Source of the DNA: Acidovorax sp. GBBC 1281
GTDB lineage: Bacteria; Pseudomonadota; Gammaproteobacteria; Burkholderiales; Burkholderiaceae_C
Assembly: GCF_028473645.1 (NCBI RefSeq)
Contig: NZ_CP097269.1
Span: 3,614,001 to 3,678,000, forward strand
DNA: 64,000 nucleotides
Direction of reading: 5' to 3'
The notes under the pieces are model-generated. The model saw only the letters and a program-made list of their open reading frames with translations, made no database searches and was not told where the DNA came from. The translations under genes and the position numbers were made by a program. Below, one piece after another: positions 8,622 through 18,296 of the stretch (position 1 is the first letter of the stretch; every line of letters begins with the position of its first letter).

Positions 8622-9620
8622 ATGGAGAGAAATTTTCCGAGACCACATGCCATTTCGCGCCGCGCTGCGCTGGCGCTCTGTCTCGCAAATACAGGATTAC
8701 CCTTCGCAGCCACCGCGAAGGAAGATTTCCCGAACAAGCCGGTTCGTTTGATTTCCCCGTTTCCGGCCGGTGGCTCCACCGATATTCTGGCGCGCCTGCT
8801 TTCCAAACACATGTTTCCCGCCAGCGGGCAGGCCTTGGTCGTCGAGAATGTGCCCGGCGCTGGCGGTAATGTGGGAGCGGCCCTGGTCGCCCGCTCACCC
8901 GCCGATGGCTACACCCTCGAAATCGGTGCCATGTCCACGCATGCGATGAACGGCAGCATCTACAAGAACCTGTCGTTCGATCCCATGAACGATTTCGACA
9001 CGGTGGCCTTGCTGGCCTATGCGATCAATGTGGTGGCCGTCTCGGCCAGCGTTCCAGCGCGCACCTTCCCGGAACTGCTGGCCTACATCCGCGCCAATCC
9101 GGGCAAGGTCAACTATTCGACCGGGGGCATCGGTACGCACAACCACCTCACGGTCGCGCTGCTGGCGAAGACCGCCGGTCTGGACATCGTTCATGTGCCC
9201 TACAAAGGCGGTGGCCCTGCCGTGGCGGCATTGGTTCAGGACGAATGCCAGCTGTATGCAGGCGGGGCCTCGCTGCTGCTGCCCCACGCCCAGGCGGGCA
9301 AGGTGCGACTCGTAGCCGTGACCGAGAAGTCCCGTTCGGAATTGCTGCCGGACCTCCCCAGCGTTTCGGAAACGCTCAAGGGGTTCGAGGTGACCAACTG
9401 GTATGGCGCGTTCGCACCGCGCGGGCTGGAGGCCAGCCGCCGCGCCCTGCTCAACCAGGAGATCCATCGCGTCATCGCGCTGCCAGAAGTAGCCGAGCGG
9501 CTCAAGGGACTGGGCATGGTGCATGCCTCCCTGTCGCCGCTGCAAGTGCGCGACGTGCTGCAGGCCGATCACGACCTCTGGTCACGCACCATCCAGTCGC
9601 TGCGGATCGCCAGCGAGTGA
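8622..9620 (+). CDS. Bug/TctC-family periplasmic substrate-binding protein
   Basis: A 332-residue protein with a twin-Arg-containing N-terminus (ISRRAALALCLANTGLPFAATA) that looks like an export signal. The mature part shows the family hallmarks: FPNKPVRLISPFPAGGSTDILAR, VVENVPGAGGNVGAALVARSPADGYTL and VHVPYKGGGPAV. Bug proteins bind carboxylates, amino acids or other small acids in the periplasm, and many in Comamonadaceae are orphans without TctA/TctB membrane partners, as here. A very strong Shine-Dalgarno (AGGGAGGTGAT) sets the start. The ligand cannot be read from sequence. The gene lies between the T6SS cluster and the ICE remnant and could belong to either side. Confidence 0.9.
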   Translation: MERNFPRPHAISRRAALALCLANTGLPFAATAKEDFPNKPVRLISPFPAGGSTDILARLLSKHMFPASGQALVVENVPGAGGNVGAALVARSPADGYTLEIGAMSTHAMNGSIYKNLSFDPMNDFDTVALLAYAINVVAVSASVPARTFPELLAYIRANPGKVNYSTGGIGTHNHLTVALLAKTAGLDIVHVPYKGGGPAVAALVQDECQLYAGGASLLLPHAQAGKVRLVAVTEKSRSELLPDLPSVSETLKGFEVTNWYGAFAPRGLEASRRALLNQEIHRVIALPEVAERLKGLGMVHASLSPLQVRDVLQADHDLWSRTIQSLRIASE

Positions 9621-9746
9621 GGTGCCGCGTTCATGCGGTGGGCATGGGTCACGTCACGATCCTGTCCCGCTCAGCGTTATGAACAGAGCGCCCGTTCCAG
9701 GAAACGCATGGGGAGCAGCGCGTGTAGCTCCTGCAATTTTTTATCC

Positions 9747-10514
9747 ATGACGCAAGCTGCCTACCCAAAGATTTACGCCCTCACGCCACGGTTTTATAAA
9801 GGGGTCCTGGTGCGCTGGTCAGTCATGCTGGTGCGGCAGGGCCAGCGCTATCAACGCGAGTTCGCGGTCACAGATCACGGCGGCGTAGAAGACGCCAGGG
9901 CCGCAGCACTTGTCTACCGCGACGAATTGCTGCGGACCATCCGTCCGTTGAGCCTGCGGGAGTTCAGCGCCATCGTCCGCAAGAACAACACCTCCGGGGT
10001 GCCGGGCGTCTCTCGGAATGTTGATCCGGGAGGGGGTCGCTGGTCGGCCACGGTGTATCTGGCCAACGGCAAATCACAGCGCCGATCCTTTGCAGTGAAG
10101 AAATTCGGCGAGGAGCGCGCCAGGGAGCTGGCAATCGAGGCACGGCACCAGATGCTCCAAACCGTGGAAGGGTGGATGGTTCGCCACCCTGACGGTGAAC
10201 CCCAAGGCCAGGCACTCCCCGACATGGATCGCTCTGCCATGCCTCGTCTTCGCAAGGACCGGGGTGAGCGATCGCCGACACGGCTGTCGCTGGAGCGCCG
10301 CGTGTACCGCTATCGGTGGACCCGGACCATGCGCCGCGGCGGGGTGTGGACCGGCGAATACTGGGTCGCGGAGTATTCGACGTCCGACGGCAAGGTTCGG
10401 CGCAAGTGCTTTTCTGTGGGGCGCCATGGCGAGGAGGAGGCCATGCGGCTTGCGCTGGAGCAACGCCGGGAATGGGTGCTGAACCCGCCCCCGCCACAGA
10501 ACCGGACCCGATAG
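9747..10514 (+). CDS. Protein with three AP2-like DNA-binding repeats
   Basis: A 255-residue basic protein. Residues about 82-137 (NTSGVPGVSRNV, GRWSATVYL, RRSFAVKKFGEERARELAIEAR) match the bacterial AP2 domain, a three-stranded sheet followed by a helix that binds DNA. Weaker versions lie at about 16-64 (YQREFAVTDHGGVEDARAAAL) and 186-245 (RRKCFSVGRHGEEEAMRLALEQR). All three end with a basic residue-x-F-x-V...G...E-A-R/M-x-x-A pattern. No nuclease domain is attached. ATG at 9747 is chosen because earlier in-frame starts lack a recognisable domain. The gene lies at the left edge of the ICE remnant and may be an ICE-encoded regulator or accessory DNA-binding protein. Confidence 0.65.
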   Translation: MTQAAYPKIYALTPRFYKGVLVRWSVMLVRQGQRYQREFAVTDHGGVEDARAAALVYRDELLRTIRPLSLREFSAIVRKNNTSGVPGVSRNVDPGGGRWSATVYLANGKSQRRSFAVKKFGEERARELAIEARHQMLQTVEGWMVRHPDGEPQGQALPDMDRSAMPRLRKDRGERSPTRLSLERRVYRYRWTRTMRRGGVWTGEYWVAEYSTSDGKVRRKCFSVGRHGEEEAMRLALEQRREWVLNPPPPQNRTR

Positions 10515-10632
10515 CGCAAGGCTCGCCAATCGGGAGATCCGCCAGTTCGCTTTGTTGGTCCATGGTGGCGGGACCGTGTGTTTGACTGGGTTTTCGGGCG
10601 CGATATCCGCGCCGGGAAGATCGGAACGCACC

Positions 10633-11367
10633 ATGCCGCACCCCCGCCTTGCTCGCTATCGGCGCCCTGCCCTCACCCTTCTGGCCGGAACGCTGCTGGC
10701 CTCCTTGACGCTCTACATCGGGCTTCACCGTGGCGGCTCTGACGAGCACCGGGTTGCGGAAGACGCGCGCAATGACGACCCGATGGAGGCCAGCGGCGGC
10801 CCCTGGGTGCATGGGCCCATGCAGGCGCGGTTCGCGCTCACCCTTTATGCGGATCTCGAATGCCCGTTTTGCAAGACCTACTATCCGGCGCTGAAGGACT
10901 GGATCGACCGGCATAACGACACCCGCCTGCAATGGCACCACCTTCCCTTGCCGACACACGAACCGGCGGCATCGAACCTGGCCGCGTTGGTCGAATGCGT
11001 GGGACAGGCCCATGGCCACAGCGGCTATTGGGACGCCGTGGCGTGGATTTACCGCAACACCCGTGGCGGCGGCCAGGGTCTGGAGGACGGCCAGCGCTAT
11101 CCCGGCACCACGCCGGACGTTCAGGAATGCCTGGACAGCGGCTGGGGCCGCGCCGCCGTTCAGGCGCAAGCGGCGGCAGGGGCGCGCGAGGGCGTGGTCG
11201 CCACCCCGACCGTGCGGGTGACCGACACCCTCAGCGGGCAGTCTTTGCTGCTGCAGGGACAGGTCGAGGGCGACGCGCTGCTGTCGGCCCTGGATTTGAT
11301 GGGCAGCGGCAATCCGGTTGCCTCGGACTCCCGATTGTTGGCTGACCCCGCCGCCGATTCGCAGTGA
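10633..11367 (+). CDS. DsbA-like thiol-disulfide protein of the ICE transfer region
   Basis: A 244-residue thioredoxin-fold protein with an N-terminal hydrophobic segment (residues about 12-35) that would export or anchor it facing the periplasm. The redox motif is Cys77-Pro-Phe-Cys80 within LYADLECPFCKTYYPALKDW, and the cis-Pro loop is seen as GVVATPTVRV near residue 190. It probably helps form disulfides in the Cys-containing transfer proteins encoded next, such as the PFL_4710 and PFL_4711 homologues. ATG at 10633 is preferred over an earlier in-frame ATG at 10552, which would add a region with no domain. In intact relatives a VirB4-type ATPase gene usually precedes this position; here it does not. 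Confidence 0.82.
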   Translation: MPHPRLARYRRPALTLLAGTLLASLTLYIGLHRGGSDEHRVAEDARNDDPMEASGGPWVHGPMQARFALTLYADLECPFCKTYYPALKDWIDRHNDTRLQWHHLPLPTHEPAASNLAALVECVGQAHGHSGYWDAVAWIYRNTRGGGQGLEDGQRYPGTTPDVQECLDSGWGRAAVQAQAAAGAREGVVATPTVRVTDTLSGQSLLLQGQVEGDALLSALDLMGSGNPVASDSRLLADPAADSQ

Positions 11368-11411
11368 ACTGCACGGTGCCATCCGAGGCGTCCGTTGTGC
11401 GGGAGTTCACC

Positions 11412-11864
11412 ATGACCAGTGTTTTTGTTCGGCCAAGTTCAACCCCGCGGGGAGGTCCGTTGCTCACGGCGGCCATCGCTCTGGCCAGCGCCTTCGCATC
11501 GACCTTCGCCCAGGCCGCAGAGGTGAGGGTCTTCACGCTGCAATCGATCCCTTTGATCGGCGTTTCCCCGGAGGTGGCCGTTGTCCACCTCGATGCGGCC
11601 AGCCAGATCGAATCCCGCATCGGCACCCAACTGCCGGCCGATCCAGCACACGCGCAGGCCATTGCGCGAGAACGCCTGAGCCGAGGTGGCGCGACGATGC
11701 AGCGGGAACTGGCAGCGGCCTATCAGGGCGTGGCCGATGCCTGGAGCCTGGGGATCACCACCCTGCCTGCGGTGGTCGTGGACCGGCGCTACGTCGTCTA
11801 TGGCGAGCCCGATGTGGCGAAGGCGTCCGCCCGCATCGCGGCCTACCGAAGGGCCCACCGATGA
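11412..11864 (+). CDS. ICE conjugation protein, PFL_4709 family (TIGR03757)
   Basis: A 150-residue protein with an N-terminal signal peptide (LLTAAIALASAFASTFAQAAEV). The mature part carries the family pattern: EVRVFTLQSIPLIG, a Gln-rich helical middle ARERLSRGGATMQRELAAAYQGVADAWSLGITTLPAVVVD and RRYVVYGEPDVAKA. Proteins of this family are periplasmic parts of the mating apparatus in ICEclc/PFGI-1-type elements; the LPAVVVD strand suggests a thioredoxin-like fold (TrbC/TraW-like comparison). ATG at 11412 has GGGAG upstream. The stop overlaps the next start by ATGA, so it is translated with the PFL_4710 homologue. Confidence 0.85.
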   Translation: MTSVFVRPSSTPRGGPLLTAAIALASAFASTFAQAAEVRVFTLQSIPLIGVSPEVAVVHLDAASQIESRIGTQLPADPAHAQAIARERLSRGGATMQRELAAAYQGVADAWSLGITTLPAVVVDRRYVVYGEPDVAKASARIAAYRRAHR

Positions 11865-12814
11865 AACACCGACCTGCATGGCGCGGCGGGATCGCTGCCG
11901 CCCTCCTGGGCATGGCTTCGACCGCCTTGGCACTGGACACCGCCACCATCGCCTCGTCCGCACTGTCACCGGATTGCCTGGAGTATCGGGTGGTGGGCAT
12001 CTGCTACTGGCTGCGCTGCTCGAAGTCGGGCTGCTCGGTGCGCACCTCGGTGAAGGTCCGTCACTACGTGCCGGATGCCGTCGTGTCGAGCTATGCCAAC
12101 ACGGGCGAGAACCCGTGGGTCGAGGTGCGTGCGATGGGCATGCCCAATCCCACCGCAGTCGCGGGCGGCGACGGCACGACCAACCAGAGCAACGAGAACA
12201 ATCTCTCCAGATTCAAGAACGCCGATGTGATCGGCCATCCGGGCGGATCGCTGTTCGGCCGTTTTGCCAGCGCCTCCGGGTATAGCTGCGAGGGCGCGGG
12301 CACGGCCTTCATGCCCTATCTGATCAGCACGCTCGATACCGTGGCCTGGCGCTACAACGTGCCCGAAGCGGTCTATCCCGAAGCACTGATCCCCGGCATG
12401 CGGGAGATCGGCGCTCGCACCACCCTCAATCTATGGGGTGCGGTCTATCCGCGGGGCGGCTTCCTGCACCAGACGGACGACCACAAGAGCGGAGCCGTGG
12501 TGGCCCAGCGGGCCGGCGATGTCGTCACGCGGCGCGGACAGCCGCATGTCTATCAGCCGATGCTCTCCAAGCCGCGCGCCGGCTACTGGCCTGCCGGTGA
12601 GCTCATCGAAGGCAATGCCTTCACGGGGAAGTGGCAGGAACTGACCCCTGCCCTGTCGCCCACCTGTGCGGTGTTCCCTCACTCGAATACCCGGGTGCAG
12701 GCCCCGCGTGGCGATTACGCCTGGGCGCTGTGGCGCCCCTACAGCTGCTGCCAGCGGCGGGGCCAGGTGTTCCTGGGCAGCATGGATTTCAACGGTGGAG
12801 GCTTGCGGCCATGA
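11861..12814 (+). CDS. ICE conjugation protein, PFL_4710 family (TIGR03756), TraU-like
   Basis: A 317-residue exported protein (signal peptide GGIAAALLGMASTALALD) rich in cysteine: CLEYRVVGICYWLRCSKSGCSVRTSVKVRHYVPDAVVSSY is the diagnostic opening of the family, related to plasmid TraU. It later has GYWPAGELIEG and CCQRRGQVFLG near the C-terminus. TraU-type proteins act in mating-pair stabilisation in the outer envelope. The many cysteines fit with the DsbA-like protein two genes upstream. It overlaps both neighbours by ATGA, within one tightly coupled operon. Confidence 0.88.
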   Translation: MKHRPAWRGGIAAALLGMASTALALDTATIASSALSPDCLEYRVVGICYWLRCSKSGCSVRTSVKVRHYVPDAVVSSYANTGENPWVEVRAMGMPNPTAVAGGDGTTNQSNENNLSRFKNADVIGHPGGSLFGRFASASGYSCEGAGTAFMPYLISTLDTVAWRYNVPEAVYPEALIPGMREIGARTTLNLWGAVYPRGGFLHQTDDHKSGAVVAQRAGDVVTRRGQPHVYQPMLSKPRAGYWPAGELIEGNAFTGKWQELTPALSPTCAVFPHSNTRVQAPRGDYAWALWRPYSCCQRRGQVFLGSMDFNGGGLRP

Positions 12815-14232
12815 CGGTTTCTCATTCGACGCGCACGTTCGCCCTGGTCACGGCGATGGCGGTGGTATCTCTGCATGTCGGCGCGGTGGCCCAGAGCGCC
12901 GATCAGACCGGCGAGAAGGCTGGCGACAAGGCCAGCGATTACGGCTTGCAGCGCCAGGGCAGCGTGATCGGGGACGATGTGCTCTACAGCATCGGCGGGG
13001 GGCGCGCAGTGTCCATGACCAGTGCCGCCCAGATGCGCTCGATCGGGGTAGGGGTCGGCTGGAACAGCAATCTCATTTGCGGCGACATGAACATCGCGAC
13101 CACGATCCAGAACCAGCTCAATGGGGTCACCAACGGGTTCCAGACCATCATGTCGTCGGTGATCCAGAACGCCAGCAGCGCGGTGGCGTCGCTGCCGGCG
13201 CTGATCATCCAGCGCGCCGATCCGGGCCTGTACAACCTGCTGACCAACGGGGTGCTGCAGGCGCGGCTGGATTTCGACCGCTCGAAGGCGACCTGCCGCG
13301 GGATCGCGAACCGGATGGCGGACATGGCGGGCGGCCAGTTGGGCTGGGGCCAGTTGGCCGAAGGCATGGCCCTCAAGAAGGCCGTGGCCAGCACCGATGC
13401 GGTTTCGGCCATCGACGAGGCGGAACGCCATCGGGGCAAGGACGGCGTGCCCTGGGTGGGCGGGCGCAATGCCGGCGGTGCCGGCCAGGCACCCATCCGG
13501 GTGGTCGCGGACGTGACGCGCGCGGGCTACAACCTGGTGAACGGGCGCGGGGTCGAGGACACGTCGCCCATCGATGCCGCCGGGTGTGGCAACCGGCTGG
13601 CCTGCGAGACCTGGTCGTCCCCGCAAGCGGCGGTCGAATGGGCCACGCGGGTGCTGGGCGAGGAGGAACAGCGCACTTGCGACAGTTGCACCAAGACCCA
13701 GACCGTGCCCGGCGTCGGCCTGACGCCCCTCATTCAGGAGGAATACGACACCAAGCTGCAGGTGCTGCAGGACTTGGTTGCCGGTCGCCAGCCGACGAGC
13801 TTCGAGAACCTGCAAGCCGCGAGTAGCGGCTCGCTGCCCGTGACGCGGGGGGTGATCGAGGCGCTGCGCGACGAACCGGACCAGGACGTTCTGGCCCGGC
13901 GACTGGCCTCCGAAGTGGCCTTGGCGAGCGTGCTGGAGAAGGCGTTGCTGCTCCAGCGCACGCTGCTGACCGGGCGGATGGAGCCCAACGTGGCCGCCAA
14001 CGAACTGGCCCAGCAGGCGGTAGGCCAGGACAGCGACCTCCTGGACCGCGAGATCCGCAATCTCAAGACGGAACTGGAGTTGCGCCGCGAGCTCGCCAAC
14101 AACGCGCCCATGGCCATCATCCAGCGGCACGGCACGCGTGCGGCGGGATCGCGCGGCATCTATCAGGGCGACCCGACGCGCAACCGGCTCGATCAACTGC
14201 AACAGCCCCCCACGCGTGGGGGCACGCCATGA
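12811..14232 (+). CDS. ICE conjugation protein, PFL_4711 family (TIGR03755), TraH-like
   Basis: A 473-residue exported protein (signal peptide ending GAVAQS). Family marks include YSIGGGRAVSMTSAA, GVGVGWNSNLICGDMNIATTIQNQLNG, LPALIIQRADPGLYNLLTNGVLQARLDFDRSKATCRGIA, and a C-terminal helical stretch with repeated LR/EL pairs. It is comparable to TraH of F-type systems, a periplasmic/outer-membrane mating-pair protein. It is linked to its neighbours by ATGA overlaps on both sides. No frame disruption is seen, so this part of the transfer operon is intact. Confidence 0.87.
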   Translation: MTVSHSTRTFALVTAMAVVSLHVGAVAQSADQTGEKAGDKASDYGLQRQGSVIGDDVLYSIGGGRAVSMTSAAQMRSIGVGVGWNSNLICGDMNIATTIQNQLNGVTNGFQTIMSSVIQNASSAVASLPALIIQRADPGLYNLLTNGVLQARLDFDRSKATCRGIANRMADMAGGQLGWGQLAEGMALKKAVASTDAVSAIDEAERHRGKDGVPWVGGRNAGGAGQAPIRVVADVTRAGYNLVNGRGVEDTSPIDAAGCGNRLACETWSSPQAAVEWATRVLGEEEQRTCDSCTKTQTVPGVGLTPLIQEEYDTKLQVLQDLVAGRQPTSFENLQAASSGSLPVTRGVIEALRDEPDQDVLARRLASEVALASVLEKALLLQRTLLTGRMEPNVAANELAQQAVGQDSDLLDREIRNLKTELELRRELANNAPMAIIQRHGTRAAGSRGIYQGDPTRNRLDQLQQPPTRGGTP

Positions 14233-14579
14233 TGCCCGCGTGGCTGCGACTGCGCTGGCTGCCGGGTCGGCGGGCCGCAGTGGCGCTGCTGTGGGCGGCG
14301 GCAGTGATCGCGGTCGCCGTTGTCGCCAATCTGGTGGGCATCCGGATGCTCGGCAGCATCACCCAGTGGGACCGCTGGCTCCAGGAGCAGGCGGCGTGGT
14401 TTTTCGCATGGCGGCTTTCGCTGTATGCGGGGACCGGCTGGGGGTGGGTGTGGATGCGCAGGCGTCAGTGCGCCCGCGAGCCGGACGGCAAGGCGCACCA
14501 GCGGTTCCTGCGCGCCGAAGTCGCCGCGGCCATGGCGCTGGTGGCACTGGAATGCAGCCTGCTGCTGCAGGCACGCTGA
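14229..14579 (+). CDS. Small inner-membrane conjugation protein
   Basis: A 116-residue protein with one hydrophobic segment near residues 14-36 and further hydrophobic stretches around 55-75 and 95-115; basic residues between them (WMRRRQCARE) suggest cytoplasmic loops. A protein of this size and topology commonly sits between the PFL_4711 homologue and the TraG-like gene in this ICE family. I cannot assign a specific function. The start overlaps the previous stop (ATGA); the next gene begins 18 bp downstream after GGAGGG. Confidence 0.7.
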   Translation: MMPAWLRLRWLPGRRAAVALLWAAAVIAVAVVANLVGIRMLGSITQWDRWLQEQAAWFFAWRLSLYAGTGWGWVWMRRRQCAREPDGKAHQRFLRAEVAAAMALVALECSLLLQAR

Positions 14580-14597
14580 CACCGGAGGGATCGGCCG

Positions 14598-16115
14598 ATG
14601 ACGCTCTACACGACGGACTATCTGGAGTATTACCTGACCCTGGTGGGCTGGCTGGTCCACAACGGAATCTGGAACGTGCTGGTCGCCAGCGGCGTGTTCG
14701 CGATCCCGTTCCTGACCATCGTGATCCAGGAGTGGCTCAAGGCACGCTCCGAAGGGGCCGACGAGGGCAACAAGGGGGTGTTGAGCGCCCTGCGGATCGA
14801 GAACCGGGTGTTCGTGGCGATCGTGGTGGTGCTGTTCGGGGGCATCCCGTTCATTGATGTGGATCTGTCCACGATCCGCTTCGACGCGTCGCGCTCCACC
14901 CAGTGCCAGACAAGGGTGCCCACGCCCGCGCAGACGGGCTGGAGCCAGTCGTTCACGACGCTGAACGAGCAGTCGGCGAAGGTGCCGGTGTGGTGGTTCT
15001 TCCTGCATTCGATGAGCAAGGCAGTGACAGGCGCGGCGGTGGCGGCGATTCCCTGCGGCACGGACTTGCGGCAGATGCGGATGGAAGTGGATGCCACGCG
15101 CATCGACGATCCGGTGCTGGCCCAGGAGGTGGCGGATTTCTCGAAGGACTGCTACGGGCCGGCGCGGGCGCGGTTGTTCATGCAGCGGCCCGATCTGGAC
15201 GAGGCGCAGGGCAACGAGGTGACCTGGATCGGTTCGCGGTTCTTCGTGGACACGGCGGGGTATTACGACCGCTACCGTTCACGCACGCCGCGCGAGGGAT
15301 GGCCCTATGAGGCCGAGCGGGATGCGGGCCTGGCCGAAGTCGCCAGCGGCGGGGGCTACCCGACGTGCCGCCAGTGGTGGTCGGATGGCCAGACGGGTCT
15401 GCGGGCGCGGCTCCTGGCCCAGGTGAGCCCGAGCCTGCTCACGCGGCTGGCCAATTATGCGGGGTTCGTGTCCCGCAGCGAGCTGGACGATTCGGTGATC
15501 CGGGCGATTGCGGCACCCCGCCAGCAGAAGCTGAACCAGGGGGAGGTATACACGGACTATGGCGGGCAGATCGACAAGACGTTCTTCAACGATCTGGCGC
15601 GCGGGGCGGGCAACGTGGGGCTCGCCCTGGGTACGCCGGGCTTCTTCCCGGCGATGGATGTGCTGCGCCAGGCCCTGCCCATGGTGTTGTCGCTGCTCAA
15701 GATGGCGCTGGTGATCTGCATCCCGATGGTGCTGGTGATCGGCACCTACGATCTCAAGGTGCTGATGACGAGCAGTTGCGTGTTCTTCGCGCTGTACTTC
15801 GTGGATTTCTGGTTCCAGCTGGCACGGTGGATCGACAGCACGATCCTGGATGCGCTCTATGGCTGGGGCTGGGGGTGGAACCGCCCGATGACGAATTTCA
15901 ATCTCGCGATGGGCCTGGACAATGCGTTCGGCGACATGCTGCTGAACTTCGTGATGGCGACGATGTTCGTCGTCCTGCCAGGGGTTTGGATCACCGCTTT
16001 GACTTGGGCAGGTGTCCGCATCGGAAGTGTTGCACAGGCATTTTCCGAAGGCACCAAGGGCGCGGGGAATGCTGCGTCAAAAGGAATGGGTGCCGTCTCA
16101 AGCAACCTGAGATGA
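14598..16115 (+). CDS. TraG-like (N-terminal domain) conjugal transfer membrane protein
   Basis: A 505-residue polytopic protein. The N-terminus TDYLEYYLTLVGWLVHNGIWNVL and the following hydrophobic helices match the TraG N-terminal domain family used in mating-pair formation and, in F-like systems, entry exclusion. Further membrane segments lie at about 370-450 (MVLSLLKMALVICIPMVLVIGTYDL and later), separated by a large periplasmic region. The C-terminus ends in a Gly/Ala/Ser-rich tail, much shorter than F-plasmid TraG, as normal for ICEclc-type elements. GGAGGG upstream supports the start. It is the last intact gene of this transfer block; the next gene, DUF3742, converges on it and is interrupted. 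Confidence 0.87.
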   Translation: MTLYTTDYLEYYLTLVGWLVHNGIWNVLVASGVFAIPFLTIVIQEWLKARSEGADEGNKGVLSALRIENRVFVAIVVVLFGGIPFIDVDLSTIRFDASRSTQCQTRVPTPAQTGWSQSFTTLNEQSAKVPVWWFFLHSMSKAVTGAAVAAIPCGTDLRQMRMEVDATRIDDPVLAQEVADFSKDCYGPARARLFMQRPDLDEAQGNEVTWIGSRFFVDTAGYYDRYRSRTPREGWPYEAERDAGLAEVASGGGYPTCRQWWSDGQTGLRARLLAQVSPSLLTRLANYAGFVSRSELDDSVIRAIAAPRQQKLNQGEVYTDYGGQIDKTFFNDLARGAGNVGLALGTPGFFPAMDVLRQALPMVLSLLKMALVICIPMVLVIGTYDLKVLMTSSCVFFALYFVDFWFQLARWIDSTILDALYGWGWGWNRPMTNFNLAMGLDNAFGDMLLNFVMATMFVVLPGVWITALTWAGVRIGSVAQAFSEGTKGAGNAASKGMGAVSSNLR

Positions 16116-17201
16116 CCGAAAACGTACAACCTCACTCATCTTCGAACATCTCGTGAGAGGCATCGTTGTGAACAACGGGGTCGTAGAACATGCTGTTTCT
16201 CAACTCGCTCTCACTCATGAACGGCCAGTCGTCGTTAGTTGAGTCGCTGTCGTGCATCGTCCAAGCGGTAGCCCCAACCGAAACGATGAGCAGTGCAAGG
16301 GCGCTGTTGCACAAATCGAATTGCAGACGGCATGACCCCAACCCCAGACGGACCTATGCCACAGCAGTCACCGACACGGTGTGAGGACGGCCGATCTGAC
16401 TGAACCGATTGAGCAAGGCCACGCGGACATGCAGCTCCACAACCTGGCGGTCGAACGTGCGCGCGATCACCCGTTCGCCCAGTCGCTTGAAGCAGTGCAT
16501 CTTCGTCTCCACAAGGCTGCGCCGGTGGTAGCCGCTCCACTTCTTCCAAATGCCGCGACCCAGGCGCTGGCACGCCCGAATGGCCTCATTACGATGCGCC
16601 GAGCCCGGACTCGACTTCTTCCAATGGCTGGCGTTCTTGCGGGGCGGGATCACCGCCATCGCGTGCCGCTCGGCAATGGCGTCCAGGCAGGCGCGCGTGT
16701 CGTAGGCGCCATCGGCACTGACGCTTTCGATGGATTCGTCAGTGGGAATCTGAGCCAGCAACCCGGGCAACATCGGCGCATCCCCAATGGCGTTGCTGGT
16801 CACCTCGATGGCGCGTATTTCCAGCGTCTGCGCGTCGATGCCCAGATGGACCTTGCGCCATTCGCGCCGGTATTCAGCACCATGCTTCTTGCGTTTCCAC
16901 TCTCCTTCGCCCAGGAACTTGATGCCGGTGCTGTCCACCAGCAACTGCAGCGGCGAGTTGGTTCGCTGGTAGCTCAGTTCGACCTGCAAGGTCTTTTGGC
17001 GCCGGCAAACAGTGCTGAAGTCAGGTACCGGCCAGTCCAGCTTTGCCAGCCGCAGCAGGCTCTGCACCATGCCCAGCGCCTGTCGCAAGGGCTGGCCGAA
17101 CAGGCACTTGATGCTCAGGCAGAACTGGATTGCTGCGTCCGAGAAGGTTCGGCTGCGTCCACGCCTGCCGGTCGGCGTGCCAAACCACTGCATGCCCTCA
17201 T

Positions 17202-18296
17202 CTAGTGTCCTGTCCCGTTAATTCGCCCGCATAGTCTGGCGAGTTTTTCGAGGATGGAGTCTGCTGTAGCTGTCCAAGTAAACGGCTGGCAGGACTGGTT
17301 GTAATTCGCGATGAATGTGTCGATCTTGTTGATCAGATCCTTCACGCTGGTGAACGAGCCACGGCGGATTGCCCGCGTGGTGATGATCGAGAAGAAGCGC
17401 TCGACCTGATTGAGCCAGCTTGAATAGGTCGGAACGAAGTGCATGTGCCAGCGAGGCCGCTCGGCCAACCAAGCGCGCACCTTTGGATGCTTGTGGCTGG
17501 CGTAGTTATCAGCTATGCAGTGCACATCCAGTTCGTCGGGCACTGCCTTGTCGATGGCGCGCAGGAAGGCAAGGAACTCTTGATGACGATGCCGGGGCCG
17601 GCACTGCGCGATCACTTGGCCATTCATCACGTTCAGGGCCGCGAACAAGGTGGTGGTGCCGTGGCGCACGTAGTCGTGCGTGACACCTTCGACATAGCCA
17701 AACCCCATTGGCAGCATCGGCTGCGTACGCTCCAAAGCTTGGCATTGGCTCTTCTCGTCCACGCACAGCACCAGCGCGTTGTCAGGTGGGTTCAGGTACA
17801 GCCCCACAACGTCGCGCAGCTTCTCGATGAACAGCGGATCGGTCGACAGCTTGAAGCTGTCGGCCCGGTGCGGCTTGAGGTTGAAGGTCTGCAGATAGCG
17901 CGCCACCGTGCTCTTGCTGATGCCCGTATCGGCGGCCAGCGTGCGGGTGCTCCAGTGGGTACCCCCATCAGCAGGCTTGGTGTGCAACGTCTTGGTAATC
18001 AACTCAGCAACACGCTCGTCATCTACCGTGCGGGGGCGACCCGGGCGCAACTCGTCGTAAAGCCCTGCAATGCGATGGCGCGCATAGCGCCCGCGCCACT
18101 TGGTGACAGTGCTACGACTGATCCCCAGAGCCTGCGCAACCGCGGTGCTGGCTTTATCTGTGCCTTCGCAAGTCAGCACGATGCGCGCCCTGAGCGACAA
18201 CGCCGCTGGCAGCGAACGTGATCGCGCCATGGACGTCAGTTCCGCGCGCTCCACTTCACTAAGCGCAATTTCTGTTCGGGTCGTTGCATTGGGCAT
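17202..18296 (-). CDS. IS630-family transposase
   Basis: A 364-residue transposase with an N-terminal helix-turn-helix (STAVAQALGISRSTVTKWRGRY), a second HTH-like region (STRTLAADTGISKSTVARYL) and a C-terminal DDE domain: ALVLCVDEKSQ, VHCIADNYASH and SWLNQVERFFS. It looks intact. The TAG stop codon is made from the duplicated target TA plus the first flanking base, so the element itself ends with the CAC codon for the last His. Confidence 0.93.
   Translation of the reverse strand: MPNATTRTEIALSEVERAELTSMARSRSLPAALSLRARIVLTCEGTDKASTAVAQALGISRSTVTKWRGRYARHRIAGLYDELRPGRPRTVDDERVAELITKTLHTKPADGGTHWSTRTLAADTGISKSTVARYLQTFNLKPHRADSFKLSTDPLFIEKLRDVVGLYLNPPDNALVLCVDEKSQCQALERTQPMLPMGFGYVEGVTHDYVRHGTTTLFAALNVMNGQVIAQCRPRHRHQEFLAFLRAIDKAVPDELDVHCIADNYASHKHPKVRAWLAERPRWHMHFVPTYSSWLNQVERFFSIITTRAIRRGSFTSVKDLINKIDTFIANYNQSCQPFTWTATADSILEKLARLCGRINGTGH

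Noticed and set aside
8099..10632. Search for a copy of the tRNA-Gly 3' end (TGGAGCGGGAAAAGAGTCTC) as left ICE boundary
   Set aside because: No matching sequence seen in this interval, so no left attachment site is called.
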